13,110 nucleotides of DNA, taken from assembly GCF_000275845.1 (NCBI RefSeq), contig NW_006766900.1:217282-230391 (forward strand), in the 5' to 3' direction. This document shows, piece by piece, positions 1 to 7,216 of this stretch. This DNA is from Dichomitus squalens LYAD-421 SS1 (taxonomy: Eukaryota; Basidiomycota; Agaricomycetes; Polyporales; Polyporaceae). Within the stretch, counting starts at the first letter, position 1. Every line of letters starts with the position of its first letter. Under the pieces are notes generated by a model, which had not been told where the DNA came from, made no database searches, and saw only the letters and a list, made by a program, of their open reading frames with translations. A program made the position numbers and the translations under genes.

Positions 1-9
1 TCCGTGACA
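1..9 (+). repeat. Last 9 bases of an LTR (likely nested insertion)
   Basis: The nine bases are the exact reverse complement of the first nine bases of the LTR that starts at 503 (TGTCACGGA). LTRs of this type end in an inverted copy of their start, so this looks like the right end of a same-family LTR. The pol reading frame becomes sensible only after it: just downstream it reads YEVLEHTGE, while the frame across 1-9 contains a TGA at 5-7. The rest of the inserted element lies outside the window. This is inference from a 9-bp match plus the frame break. Confidence 0.5.
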
Positions 10-10
10 G

Positions 11-502
11 TATGAAGTTTTGGAACACACGGGCGAACTCACGTATCGACTTCAACTTCCCCCTTCCATGCAGAACCGACACGCCGTCATCCACGTCGAC
101 CGCCTCACACCCTGGACGGGCAACGACGTCAACGGCATACTTCTGCACCCACCGGAACCAGTCGAAGTCGAAGGGGAACTCGAGTACGAGGTCGAAAAGA
201 TTGAAGACAGCCGCACGTACCGTAACCAGTTCCAATACCTGGTCAAGTGGAAAGGCTACGATGAAGGCCAGAACAGCTGGGAGCCGGCAAAGGACCTCAC
301 TCATTGCCAAGAGCTCATCGACGAATTCCACGAGCGGAACCCCACTGCCCCACGTCGAATTGCAGCGGCCATCTTTCAATCTCTTCCCTGGCAACCCCTC
401 GTCAACTTCACCACTGCCACACCCTCCGACCTCGAATGGGCCTCCGGACGGCGCCCCGGCCTCGGGTCCATCGGGGACCGACGGACCTTAGGAGGGGGGT
501 AA
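11..502 (+). CDS. Ty3/gypsy (chromovirus) Pol C-terminus: integrase end plus chromodomain, 5' partial
   Basis: This is the last part of the Pol polyprotein of an LTR retrotransposon. The integrase GPY/F-type tail comes first (YEVLEHTGELTYRLQLP, then AVIHVDRLTPW, the counterpart of the usual HPVFHVS block). A chromodomain follows at about 182-331, from EYEVEKIEDSR through QYLVKWKGYDEGQNSWEP to LIDEFHER. Tyr of EYEV, Trp of VKWKGY and Trp of NSWEP are the expected aromatic-cage residues for methyl-lysine, so the domain looks able to bind a histone tail and steer integration to heterochromatin (family knowledge). The frame ends in TAA at 500-502, directly against the polypurine tract and LTR, as usual for these elements. 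No start codon belongs here. Upstream the frame is cut by an apparent LTR end. The 160 codons shown have no stop, so decay is recent or mild. Confidence 0.88.
   Translation, partial: YEVLEHTGELTYRLQLPPSMQNRHAVIHVDRLTPWTGNDVNGILLHPPEPVEVEGELEYEVEKIEDSRTYRNQFQYLVKWKGYDEGQNSWEPAKDLTHCQELIDEFHERNPTAPRRIAAAIFQSLPWQPLVNFTTATPSDLEWASGRRPGLGSIGDRRTLGGG
490..499 (+). other. Polypurine tract
   Basis: A run of ten purines (AGGAGGGGGG) sits three bases before the LTR start TGT at 503. This is the position and composition of the plus-strand primer of reverse transcription in LTR retrotransposons. Confidence 0.8.
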
Positions 503-755
503 TGTCACGGACGTTGGACAGACGCCCCTTTTTGCCGCCCATTCCCCTCCCCTTGACGCCCACCTTCCATTTTTGGACCATTTCCTTTCTTAGCCCATCC
601 CAGTTTGGACACTGTAGATACGTTCCCACACCCGCATGCTACGTTCCCGTGATCGTCATGCCCTTGCCTTTTCTTTCTCGCCCTTTGTTCTCTCTTTGTC
701 ATCTTCACTGCCTCGCTCTCGCGCCTTGTCCTTGGTTGCTAAGCAGCCCCTCTAG

Positions 756-763
756 TATATAAG
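756..763 (+). promoter_or_regulatory. TATA box of the LTR promoter
   Basis: TATATAAG lies about 250 bp into the LTR, the usual place for the U3 promoter. A transcription start about 25-30 bp downstream would fall at roughly 782-793, at the base of the hairpin described next, so that hairpin would sit at the extreme 5' end of the element's RNA. Confidence 0.6.
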
Positions 764-775
764 GACCCCCTTAGG

Positions 776-825
776 CACTCCCTAGTCCCCATCTCGACCT
801 CTTGGTCATTGGGACTAGGTGAGTG
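776..825 (+). other. Hairpin in the LTR leader covering a 5' splice site
   Basis: CACTC (776-780) and CCTAGTCCC (781-789) pair with GGGACTAGG (811-819) and GAGTG (821-825). This is a 14-bp stem with a single bulged T at 820 and a 21-nt loop. The right arm contains the splice-donor consensus AG|GTGAGT (817-824), so folding would hide it. The left arm can also pair with GGGACTAG at 875-882, the second copy of the direct repeat, which gives two exclusive folds. The pairing is read directly; any regulatory role is inference. Confidence 0.5.
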
Positions 826-882
826 ACCATAGCATTGTATCTCCCTTCGATTGCTAATGTATAACTTGGTCATTGGGACTAG
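801..882 (+). repeat. 18-bp direct repeat framing a 64-nt intron-like unit
   Basis: CTTGGTCATTGGGACTAG occurs at 801-818 and again, unchanged, at 865-882. The first copy is followed at once by GTGAGT and the second ends in AG, with a CTAAT branch-like site near 854. Bases 819-882 therefore satisfy all the rules of a basidiomycete intron of 64 nt. Splicing would remove exactly one repeat copy together with the spacer. Whether it is spliced is unknown. Confidence 0.5.
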
Positions 883-1130
883 TCTGTCGCTGTCTGCGTG
901 AAGACTAGCTTTCGTAGGTCTCGTGCCTTTGTGCCGACCTCCGCTCTGCCCTCGTCGAGTTTTCTGTCACGTTTATCCCTCTCTCTCTCTCTTTCCCCTT
1001 TCGGCTCCTTGCCGCTCGCTTACGAGGTCGTCGCTGAACGTCGATCCGAGTCTACGCGCCTAGTCGCCGCGACAACGTCCTTTGATTGACTTCCATGCAT
1101 ATCATCTTTATTCAATACATCTCACAGTGA

Positions 1131-1300
1131 ACTTAGGCATAAACTTGAACAGGGACTTGGAGGACTTGGCCAAGTACCTGGTACTTGGCCAAGTCGAGTG
1201 GGTCGACTTGGCCAAGTCCATTGGACTTGGGGTACTTGAGGTACTTGGGATACTTGAGGTACTTGGCCAAGTACCTCAAGTACCTGCACAAGTCCGTGAC
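1131..1300 (+). repeat. Subterminal repeat cluster with a 32-bp perfect palindrome
   Basis: About ten copies of ACTTGR and six of CAAGT are crowded into 170 bp, often fused as ACTTGGCCAAGT. The longest symmetrical unit is 1251-1282: TACTTGAGGTACTTGG (1251-1266) followed directly by its exact reverse complement. Two shorter palindromes centred on GGCC lie before it. Arrays of short motifs in both orientations near a hAT end are normally transposase-binding sites (family knowledge). The sequence also happens to be open in one frame, giving a Leu/Gly-rich translation that I do not regard as protein. Confidence 0.7.
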
Positions 1301-3314
1301 GTTTTCCTGATAAAGCTTCTACAAGAGAAAGACAATCTCACGATCTCATTCGATGGCGGTTCTCTCAAGTCGACAAGCTCGAACCTAACGATTCACATCA
1401 TCACTGAAGACTGACGTGTGTTCTTCTTTGAGGGGAAGGATTCTACGGGATTCTCACACACAGGCATGTACTATTATCATGCTTTGAAGAATGTATGTGT
1501 ACCATGTCTTTGGAAAGCACTGTCGAACATGCTAATCATTGAATGTGTATAGGTCATTAACCTAATTGGTCCAAAGCGAATCCGTGGGATCTGCTCAGAC
1601 AACACGAGCAACACGACAACTGCGTGTGACATGATACACGAGGACTTCCCCTGGATCATCATCCTTCCCGACGCCTGTCACCGGCTTAGTCATTTATGTG
1701 GCGACATCTGTAAACTCGAACACTACAAGGAGGTAAGTCAATTGACAGCTTTCATTAGGAGTTGCATGATGTGTGGGGACTGCAGTGCAAGAGGCCGTCT
1801 GGTGCATGAAAGATTGATAATGTGCTGATACATTGTTGTCCCTAGTCTATCAAAAACTTGTGGCGTGCACTCAAGTACCTAAAGAAGTCAGGAGCGGCCC
1901 GGGAGCATCTACGACGGAAACACCTCGAGATGGGCATCACACAGGGTCTTGTTTCAATAGGGAAGACACGCTTTGCAAGCATCTATTTCGCATCTGCAGG
2001 TTTGCTCCGGTGCATGCCTGCACTGCGTGATCTGTGTGTGTCAAAGACAATCATGATCAAGGTGAGCGCAACTAAATACTCTGATAGAACCTAGGCTAAC
2101 GTCTCTACTAAGATGTCAACTCTCTGTTCTTGAACAATGCGCCTGCATGGAAGTTCGCAGCAGAGTTAAAGGAGCTTGTCGCCGTACTCGGACCAGTGGC
2201 AAAGTCGATTACATGCCTTGAGTCAACCCACTCCACCGTGTCCGATGTTTACATCTTTTGGCTTGCATGCATGGCAGGAGTCTACGACGTCATTAGCAAC
2301 AACGACACCGGCATGACTCAATCCGATAAGGACGCCATTAGGGAGGCCGCTCAGGCACGATGGCTCCAGATGATCGAGCAAGCACCTTCAGACGTTTACT
2401 TTGCCAGTTTTGTCTTTGATCCTCATGAGTTCTGTCATTCCATTCAGTCTAAACTGACCTCATCTGAAGTCTTGATATATCGCTTACTAGGTTTCCAAGG
2501 CCACGATCTGCTTCACGACCTCAATCCTCTCACTATCAAAGCAATCAAAATTCCGAGCCTACACCCGAAGAAGGAGCCAGAACTTCCGAAAAGTGTCATG
2601 CGCGCTGGTAACTTCCTTCTATCTCTACTGCACATTGAGTATGAGAAGAAGGATGTACAAATTGCTGGCTTACCCATTGCGCAGGCACTAGATGAGCTTA
2701 AGGACCAAATTTGCCTATTCATCAAAAGCGCATATCCCTTTGAGCAGCTGTTGACTCCTTCTCAAGATCCTTTCGAATGGTGGAAGTGTCTTGACGAGGA
2801 CGTTGGACGGAAGGCTGCGGTACAACCATTAGCAGTGAGTACTCACTTTAGCATTGTGTTCGACACCGTTCACAACTCTGCTGACAGTACCTGGCGCGCG
2901 CAATCTTCGCCCTTACCCCAAACTCAATGGCGGACGAACGGACACAATCGACTTATACCTGGCTGAATAGCTATCTCTGCAATCGCCTGCATGTTCCCAC
3001 CGTGACGCGGATGATCCAAATTTGCAACTGGTGTATTCACAAGAGGAAGGTAGGCTACAAGTACCGTTATCGAGACGAATGCTATAACTACTACTCACAT
3101 ATTGCAGAGCCTTGTCTCTGCCCGCCGCCCAACTGTCAAATTCCGTGACATGCGCCCCATACTAGGTCATCAGCAAATGTGCGAAAATCGCCCTTGGGAT
3201 TGCCAGTATGGCCTGAAGCACCGGATCAGGCGCGAGACAGCGCGAGCGCCCAATATGGGGGCAAGAAGGGCCCGTTCTCCCAATACTCACAATATCGGGC
3301 GAGAATGGCGATGA
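1301..3314 (+). pseudogene. hAT transposase (RNase H-like catalytic and dimerisation parts), broken
   Basis: Six or more exons can be placed. Block one (1301-1492) carries NLTISFDGG, the first catalytic strand, then an in-frame TGA at 1412-1414, after which the frame continues as RVFFFEG. Introns follow at 1493-1552, 1733-1845, 2062-2112, 2835-2887 and 3050-3107, all with GT...AG and fungal lengths. Exon 1553-1732 encodes GICSDNTSNTT and WIIILPDACHRLSH; exon 1846-2061 encodes MGITQGLVSIGKTRFASI; exon 2113-2834 holds the long middle part with SDVYIFWLA and EWWK; exon 2888-3049 encodes the hAT dimerisation motif NSMADERTQSTYTWLNS. Between exons 1846-2061 and 2113-2834 the phases disagree by one base, a frameshift. 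The N-terminal DNA-binding part is missing, because block one starts right after the terminal repeats. After KFRDM (near 3150) the translation no longer resembles the family. Confidence 0.8.
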
Positions 3315-3545
3315 GATTATATGACAGCGCAAGGTTTGCTAGGGCTTGCATGAACTCGTGTGCTCGCACAATGATGTATAGTACTCGTATGTTGTGACAA
3401 GAATATATCCTGGTTTAGTATGGGACGTTGTTTTTCACCTTATCATAGTCAGCGCAGCAGGGGTCGGCTTCCTGATGAGGCATTAAACTACATGCGCACA
3501 GCTCTCATTCAAGGATACATTGTATTCCCTAATTACGCGAGCAGG
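3315..3545. other. No gene seen
   Basis: AT-richer sequence between the transposase remnant and the next decayed gene. I see no inverted copy of the hAT left end, no tRNA and no persuasive coding frame. Confidence 0.4.
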
Positions 3546-5073
3546 CTTTGTCCATAGGGGTCTCCCCGTGCATAGTGAGGTTGAGACAACTAAGCTTGAC
3601 GCACACAGGGGAGAACGTACAGGTGGAGCAACAACGGCAGGCGGGCCTGCCGCGACTACTGTATTATTCTGCGAAAGAGACAAAGGCGAGGGTGCGTGAA
3701 TGCCGCGTACCACTGTCGGCGAGATTGACACAGTCGCGCGCTGGGGTGCAGGCACGTTCATAATGTCGCCATTGTAGCCATGGTGGACTTCGACCGTTTC
3801 GTCGTGATCTGCAAAGGCCGTATGGGCAATAGCGGCGGGCATAGCAAGATTTGCGATGCTTGAGCGATGGATTTGGCGCGGCTACAGGTAAGATGAGTGC
3901 TACATAACGGTGATAATAAAACGAATGAACAAGACAACGCACCTTCCTTCTCCGAGCGCCTCCACCGAGATGGTCAGGTCGCCACCTGTCAACCTAGAGA
4001 ATGACCGCGACCTCGGTCTTGACGTGTGCACTGTAGGGGTGAAGTTCGCCCGTTTGATGGGTTGTCCGATCGTTGGCCCCAGTCCTAGTCCTTTTATGCA
4101 AGCCCAGGCATAGGCCCCGCTGCGTTCAACGTCCGTTGATTCAGTGTGGGCGGTGGTATGGGCAGAGATGTCATAGTCCATTTACCAGTATTGGGACCGG
4201 ACCCACGGTCCACACCAAGTCAAACTCGCCTGCACACAGTCAGTGGCGTAGGCCGCCCTTCCCATCTGGCAGCAACCACCATACCCGGGACATGATGAAT
4301 GAAGACAGGAGGCAGACCTATGTGTCATCATGTGACGGGAGCTCCTGTGCGGGCTGCGGCCGGCCTGCGGTCTCCGTAGCAGGCTTCGGAGCACCCGGGT
4401 GAGGCATGATGAGACTCTGCAGCATCAGTGGATAAGGCTTCGGGTAGTTGGGATCACGGATGCGAGCTTGAAGGTGTCCTTGAGGAGGAGGCGAGGAGGC
4501 AGGGAGAGGAGCTTGAGACATCGGATAGCCAGGAATGTGACCATCGCCGATCATGCTGGATCTGTAGGGCGGAGGCGGTGGCCTGTCAGTGTAGAATTGC
4601 TGGAGTAGGAGGCGGAAAAAACCTGGCTGCAGGGTGGTGGTAAACAATTTCAGCTGCCTACGACTTCGCTGTCATGGGCATGACCTCGTCGTGATGCTCC
4701 TCTTCCTTTTCTCCAGACCGTCGCCGATGGCTACCGGGGGATTCAGACTCCTCGTTGTTAGGAGCAAGTCCTTTCCCTTAGCCAGCTTCTGAGACGTTCA
4801 TCGCAGCCGCCGTGGTAGAAGGATATAGGGGAGAATTCAACGTAGAGGAACCAAACGTCGCAGACGGAACAGTCGACGAAGCCTGCGAGGAGCTAGTTGT
4901 TGCATGGAGTTAAGATGGCTCGGACTCCTTTCTGAACGTCAGCAGCGTGGGCAGATTCTGCTCCATCCTGCGCATCTCCGTCTCCTTCGCCTCGGACGAG
5001 GTTCTTGACGTTGCCGTTTCGCCAGAGCCCGCTGTGGTAGAATATGTGCGCCTTCTCGCGGGTTTCTTGCACT
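3546..5073 (-). pseudogene. Remnant of a Ser/Pro-rich protein gene with a PPxY motif; family not recognised
   Basis: Read on the minus strand, four blocks look protein-coding but cannot be joined into one frame. Block 1 (5073-4658) begins after a good acceptor (CTAATCAG) and reads as a charged, Ser-rich segment (RTSSEAKETEMRRMEQNLP, later RRRSGEKEEEHHDE) interrupted by TAA at 4912-4910 and 4780-4778 and ended by TAG at 4660-4658. Block 2 (about 4620-4318), in another frame, is Pro-rich with PPPPPY at 4581-4564, a WW-domain ligand of the Rsp5/Nedd4 type, then QAPLPASSPPPQGHLQ. Block 3 (about 4181-3943) includes RSRSFSRLTGGDLTIS, followed by a convincing 61-nt intron (3942-3882). Block 4 (3881 to about 3546) contains IANLAMPAAIAHTAFADHDE. 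Such low-complexity composition suits the cytoplasmic tail of a membrane or adaptor protein, but that is a guess. Stops and frame changes argue for a dead gene. Confidence 0.5.
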
Positions 5074-5234
5074 CTGATTAGGCCTTAGTTGCCGGGTAGT
5101 AGATGTTCAAGAGGAGGACGAGGACTCACAACAAGTGCATATAGGCACTAGTGATGACACTGACGAGGACTATGGAACAGACAGGAAGCGCATTTTGGGG
5201 GAAATTCTGCTCATCTGTGCCAGCACGAGCACGT

Positions 5235-5250
5235 GTTCAACGCGTTGAAC
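5235..5250. promoter_or_regulatory. 16-bp perfect palindrome upstream of a TATA box
   Basis: GTTCAACGCGTTGAAC is fully self-complementary and overlaps a CACGTG E-box (5230-5235). It lies 51 bp before the TATA box at 5301. Placement and symmetry are those of a binding site for a dimeric regulator. No factor can be named. Confidence 0.4.
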
Positions 5251-5300
5251 GTGTCTTGCTCATAGGCGCCCATGCGCGTCATCGCTCTTCACCTCCACAC

Positions 5301-5307
5301 TATAAAG
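5301..5307 (+). promoter_or_regulatory. TATA box, plus strand
   Basis: TATAAAG is followed at about 5336-5400 by a pyrimidine-rich stretch (TTTTCCCTCG, CTCATCTCTTCC) of the kind that marks transcription starts in basidiomycete genes. The first ATG after it is at 5484. It may drive the exon set that ends at 6360, or be a leftover. Confidence 0.4.
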
Positions 5308-5483
5308 AGTGTCCTCACGCAAAAACGTCAAGACTATCTTTTCCCTCGTACTCTCATCTCTTCCTTCGACCCAGCACTTCAATACCAATACTGAAAGACG
5401 CTATTAGCAAAGGGAAGGGTAAAATCTCCGCCCTTTGCAATACCCCGCACTTCCCATTGCCCAAGTCCCCTTAAAGCCAAAGG

Positions 5484-5660
5484 ATGCACTGCACGGCAAC
5501 CACGCACTGTACGTACGATTTCAGCGCATATATGCATTGGTGGTTGGTCTCCTACATGCTGGTTTTGCCAGCGACGTCCCTTTTCTGCCTGTCCAGGCCA
5601 GAGTCCACAGCTTTCCTATACATCGGGCTTTCTCTGGAGTCATGGCTCCGCCCTCATTGA
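5484..5660 (+). CDS. Possible 58-residue hydrophobic peptide or first exon
   Basis: This is the first ATG downstream of the TATA box at 5301, in the context AAAGGATGC. The 58-codon frame contains a hydrophobic core, YMHWWLVSYMLVLPATSLF, which could be a membrane segment. However, 5509-5571 also fits an intron (GTACGT...CCAG, 63 nt, a multiple of three), and removing it would delete that core while keeping the frame. I cannot tell whether this is a real short protein, a leader exon of the downstream exon set, or chance. No family is recognised. Confidence 0.22.
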   Translation: MHCTATTHCTYDFSAYMHWWLVSYMLVLPATSLFCLSRPESTAFLYIGLSLESWLRPH

Positions 5661-5810
5661 GATCATTTCAATTCACCCACCCTGCCCTCTCGTCTCGCAG
5701 GCCTTTCTGAGTACCTCCTCGACCCTTTTTCCCGTTCTCTTGTACTACCTGGTCTCCCCTGTCCTGCATCGCGTGTAGATAGCACCCCGCCTCTACTCAC
5801 GTTAGGCTAG

Positions 5811-6360
5811 GTTCTCAGACAACGCTCACGCGATACGACCATACCTCAGCCCAAGTTCATCGACAGGCCCCCTCGACATGCACTTCTAGGACCCGGGCAG
5901 GATCCCTGGTACACGTATGGCATGACGGTACTGTGCATATATCCCCATCTTGGAATGACTAATCTCAACGCTGACAAATGCATTCAACAATATAGCATCC
6001 TCATCCCGTGGTTCACCGTGCGCGCAGTCAAGGTAGACATCGAAGCGGTGAGTACCCTCAGTAAGCAGTATAGTGCCTCCGAGTCCGACCTTCCTGGCTC
6101 CGCCTCTTACAGCCATGTCCGAAGGTGGCGATCCTACGCTTCGAGAGCGGTTGGTAGCAAGGGCTCATCTCTTGGATCTCATTCTCTTCGGTCATAGAGT
6201 ACCTTGCCTTCGGGATCGTCTCGTGAGTCATCGTTCTACTAATTTCTGAGTCAATGCGCCTCATCTTTCGTCTGTGCTCTCTCCCTATGGAGCGTGCCTG
6301 ACCCTACTGTAGGTTGTCCCAACTCCCGTGCTCCCCCCTACTCACCCCCATTTGCCGTAG
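5811..6360 (+). CDS. Exon chain of an unrecognised protein (3' part)
   Basis: Four exons join in one frame with good splice signals. Exon 5811-5927 follows the acceptor GGCTAG and encodes 39 residues including KFIDRPPRHALLGPGQDPW. It is followed by intron 5928-5995 (68 nt, branch ACTAATCTCAAC), exon 5996-6047, intron 6048-6112 (GTGAGT...TACAG, 65 nt), exon 6113-6222 with GGDPTLRERLVARAHLLDLI, and intron 6223-6312 (GTGAGT, branch TACTAAT, CTGTAG, 90 nt). The last exon is Pro-rich and stops at TAG 6358-6360. Splice phases (0, 1, 0) agree at each join, which is unlikely by chance. I do not recognise the family. The 5' end is not found; the promoter-like block at 5235-5307 is a candidate. The neighbours are decayed genes, so this may be a fragment too. 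Confidence 0.38.
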
Positions 6361-6641
6361 TGTCAGTCCGGCGTGTTTTGCCTGCTCAGCAAACAATGGT
6401 ACCGTCTGTGAAGGTTGCATTCAACGAGCAGCGCCCTTCGTTCCTTCTTTGACGACACTCCAGTCCAGCCCAAGCGCGCATATAGTCTCCCCGCTACCTC
6501 GGGCACACTATATGTTGTGACACAACTTCTAGTAGTGTTCAAGACGCTAAGTCCATCAATCTAGCTCTCGATCGACTGACTGACCTGCCTTGAGAGTAGG
6601 GTTCCAGGATTTTGCGCTGTGGGACTCTCGTAAGTGCAAGA
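6361..6641 (+). other. Coding-like scraps without a continuous frame
   Basis: Short stretches on the plus strand look translated, for example VPSVKVAFNEQRPSF (6397-6441) and then, in another frame, FDDTPVQPKRAYSLPATSG (from about 6446), ending at TAG 6562-6564. They may be an eroded continuation of the exon chain before them. On the minus strand the tail of the phosphatase fossil could also reach in here. No gene can be drawn. Confidence 0.25.
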
Positions 6642-7216
6642 TCATGCCATCCCCACTTCCACTCCACCGCCTGTCCCAGGTAGGGTAGCTACCTTGGTAT
6701 TTGCGAAGTTCGGCGAGGTTGATGCAACATCACCTGCAGCGTACGTGTACGAGCGATGAGGTAGGGTCACGAGTAACTGAACGGTACGTCATATCTTGAA
6801 GGCTCAGAAGTCCCTTCCACTTGTGCATCTCACGCCGCACACCATCAGGGACCTTATTGACGGCGACAAACCCGCCCATCCTTCTGACACCCGCAGAACA
6901 GTGCAGGAGCACGGGTGAGTCGTCCTTTGCGTCATTGAAATGTCCATGATTATGTTGACCGCATCCACAGGAGCATATCTGCCACAACGGTATTGCCATG
7001 CAGCGGCACATTTGTACGGTAGAGTAGACCATCACCTCCCGGTCTCTGGTCCACCCTCCGCGACACTCCGACAGCCTCGTCAACATAGCGCATCCAGTGC
7101 AGCGCACTACACGGGTCGCCCGGACCCTTGAGATCAGGCCAATCAACGTACTGGAACTGCGTGACAGTCCAGGGAGGCGCATACAGGTACGCGGTGTTGG
7201 TGAGCTCAGTTTGTCA
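6642..7216 (-). pseudogene. Protein tyrosine phosphatase fragment, decayed
   Basis: Two hallmark motifs of classical tyrosine phosphatases appear in the right order on the minus strand, in different frames. The first frame (from about 7216) reads WTVTQFQYVDWPDLKGPGDP, the WPD-loop region that carries the general acid Asp (WPD at 7141-7133), and stops at TAA 6952-6950. The second frame carries the P-loop SPVLLHCSAGVRRMGGF (CAC-TGT at 6903-6898). Cys and the Arg of C(x)5R are kept, but the usual GRTG reads RRMG, so the Gly before the Arg and the Thr after it are replaced. A third frame downstream encodes a Ser/Pro-type linker (SPNFANTKVATLPGTGGG) ending at 6642. The N-terminal catalytic part is absent. 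Frame breaks, an internal stop and P-loop changes make an active enzyme implausible. The family call is from motif knowledge. Confidence 0.7.

Larger units (their letters stand above)
503..1080 (+). repeat. 3' LTR of the Ty3/gypsy element
   Basis: The LTR begins with TGTCACGGACGTTG immediately after the polypurine tract. The inner eight bases, GGACGTTG (509-516), recur inverted and exact as CAACGTCC at 1073-1080, which places the right end near there. The expected final bases GTGACA are replaced by TTTGAT, so the last six bases are lost or changed. That gives about 578-584 bp. Inside lie a TATA box (756), a hairpin (776-825), an 18-bp direct repeat (801 and 865) and a CT-repeat tract (about 979-992). 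The matching 5' LTR lies outside the window, so the boundary could not be confirmed by comparing two LTRs. Confidence 0.8.
1125..3314 (+). mobile_element. hAT-superfamily DNA transposon, internally deleted and decayed
   Basis: The probable left end is CAGTGAACTTAGGC at 1125, with the CA(G) start typical of hAT termini, 44 bp after the LTR remnant. It is followed by subterminal repeats and then by a transposase with hAT motifs (SFDGG; ADERT...TWLNS). The 8 bases before it (ACATCTCA) would be the target-site duplication, but I find no second copy and no matching right inverted end up to about 3540, so the right end is lost or unrecognised and 3314 is only the end of the last open exon. The N-terminal zinc-finger part of the transposase is absent. 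Confidence 0.6.

Noticed and set aside
979..992. CT dinucleotide repeat in the LTR
   Set aside because: An ordinary short microsatellite or pyrimidine tract; no evidence of special function.
1082..1300. Leu/Gly-rich open frame through the ACTTGG repeats
   Set aside because: It is the translation of a short repeat array at a transposon end, with no domain and no start context.
1292..1300. GTCCGTGAC resembles the LTR end
   Set aside because: Nine bases with no LTR sequence before it and no frame break; most likely chance.
1412..4912. All internal stops (TGA, TAA, TAG) could come from Arg or Gln codons by C-to-T change, suggesting RIP-like mutation
   Set aside because: Every stop codon is one C-to-T step from CGA, CAA or CAG, so the pattern carries no information. 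Dinucleotide counts over many copies would be needed.
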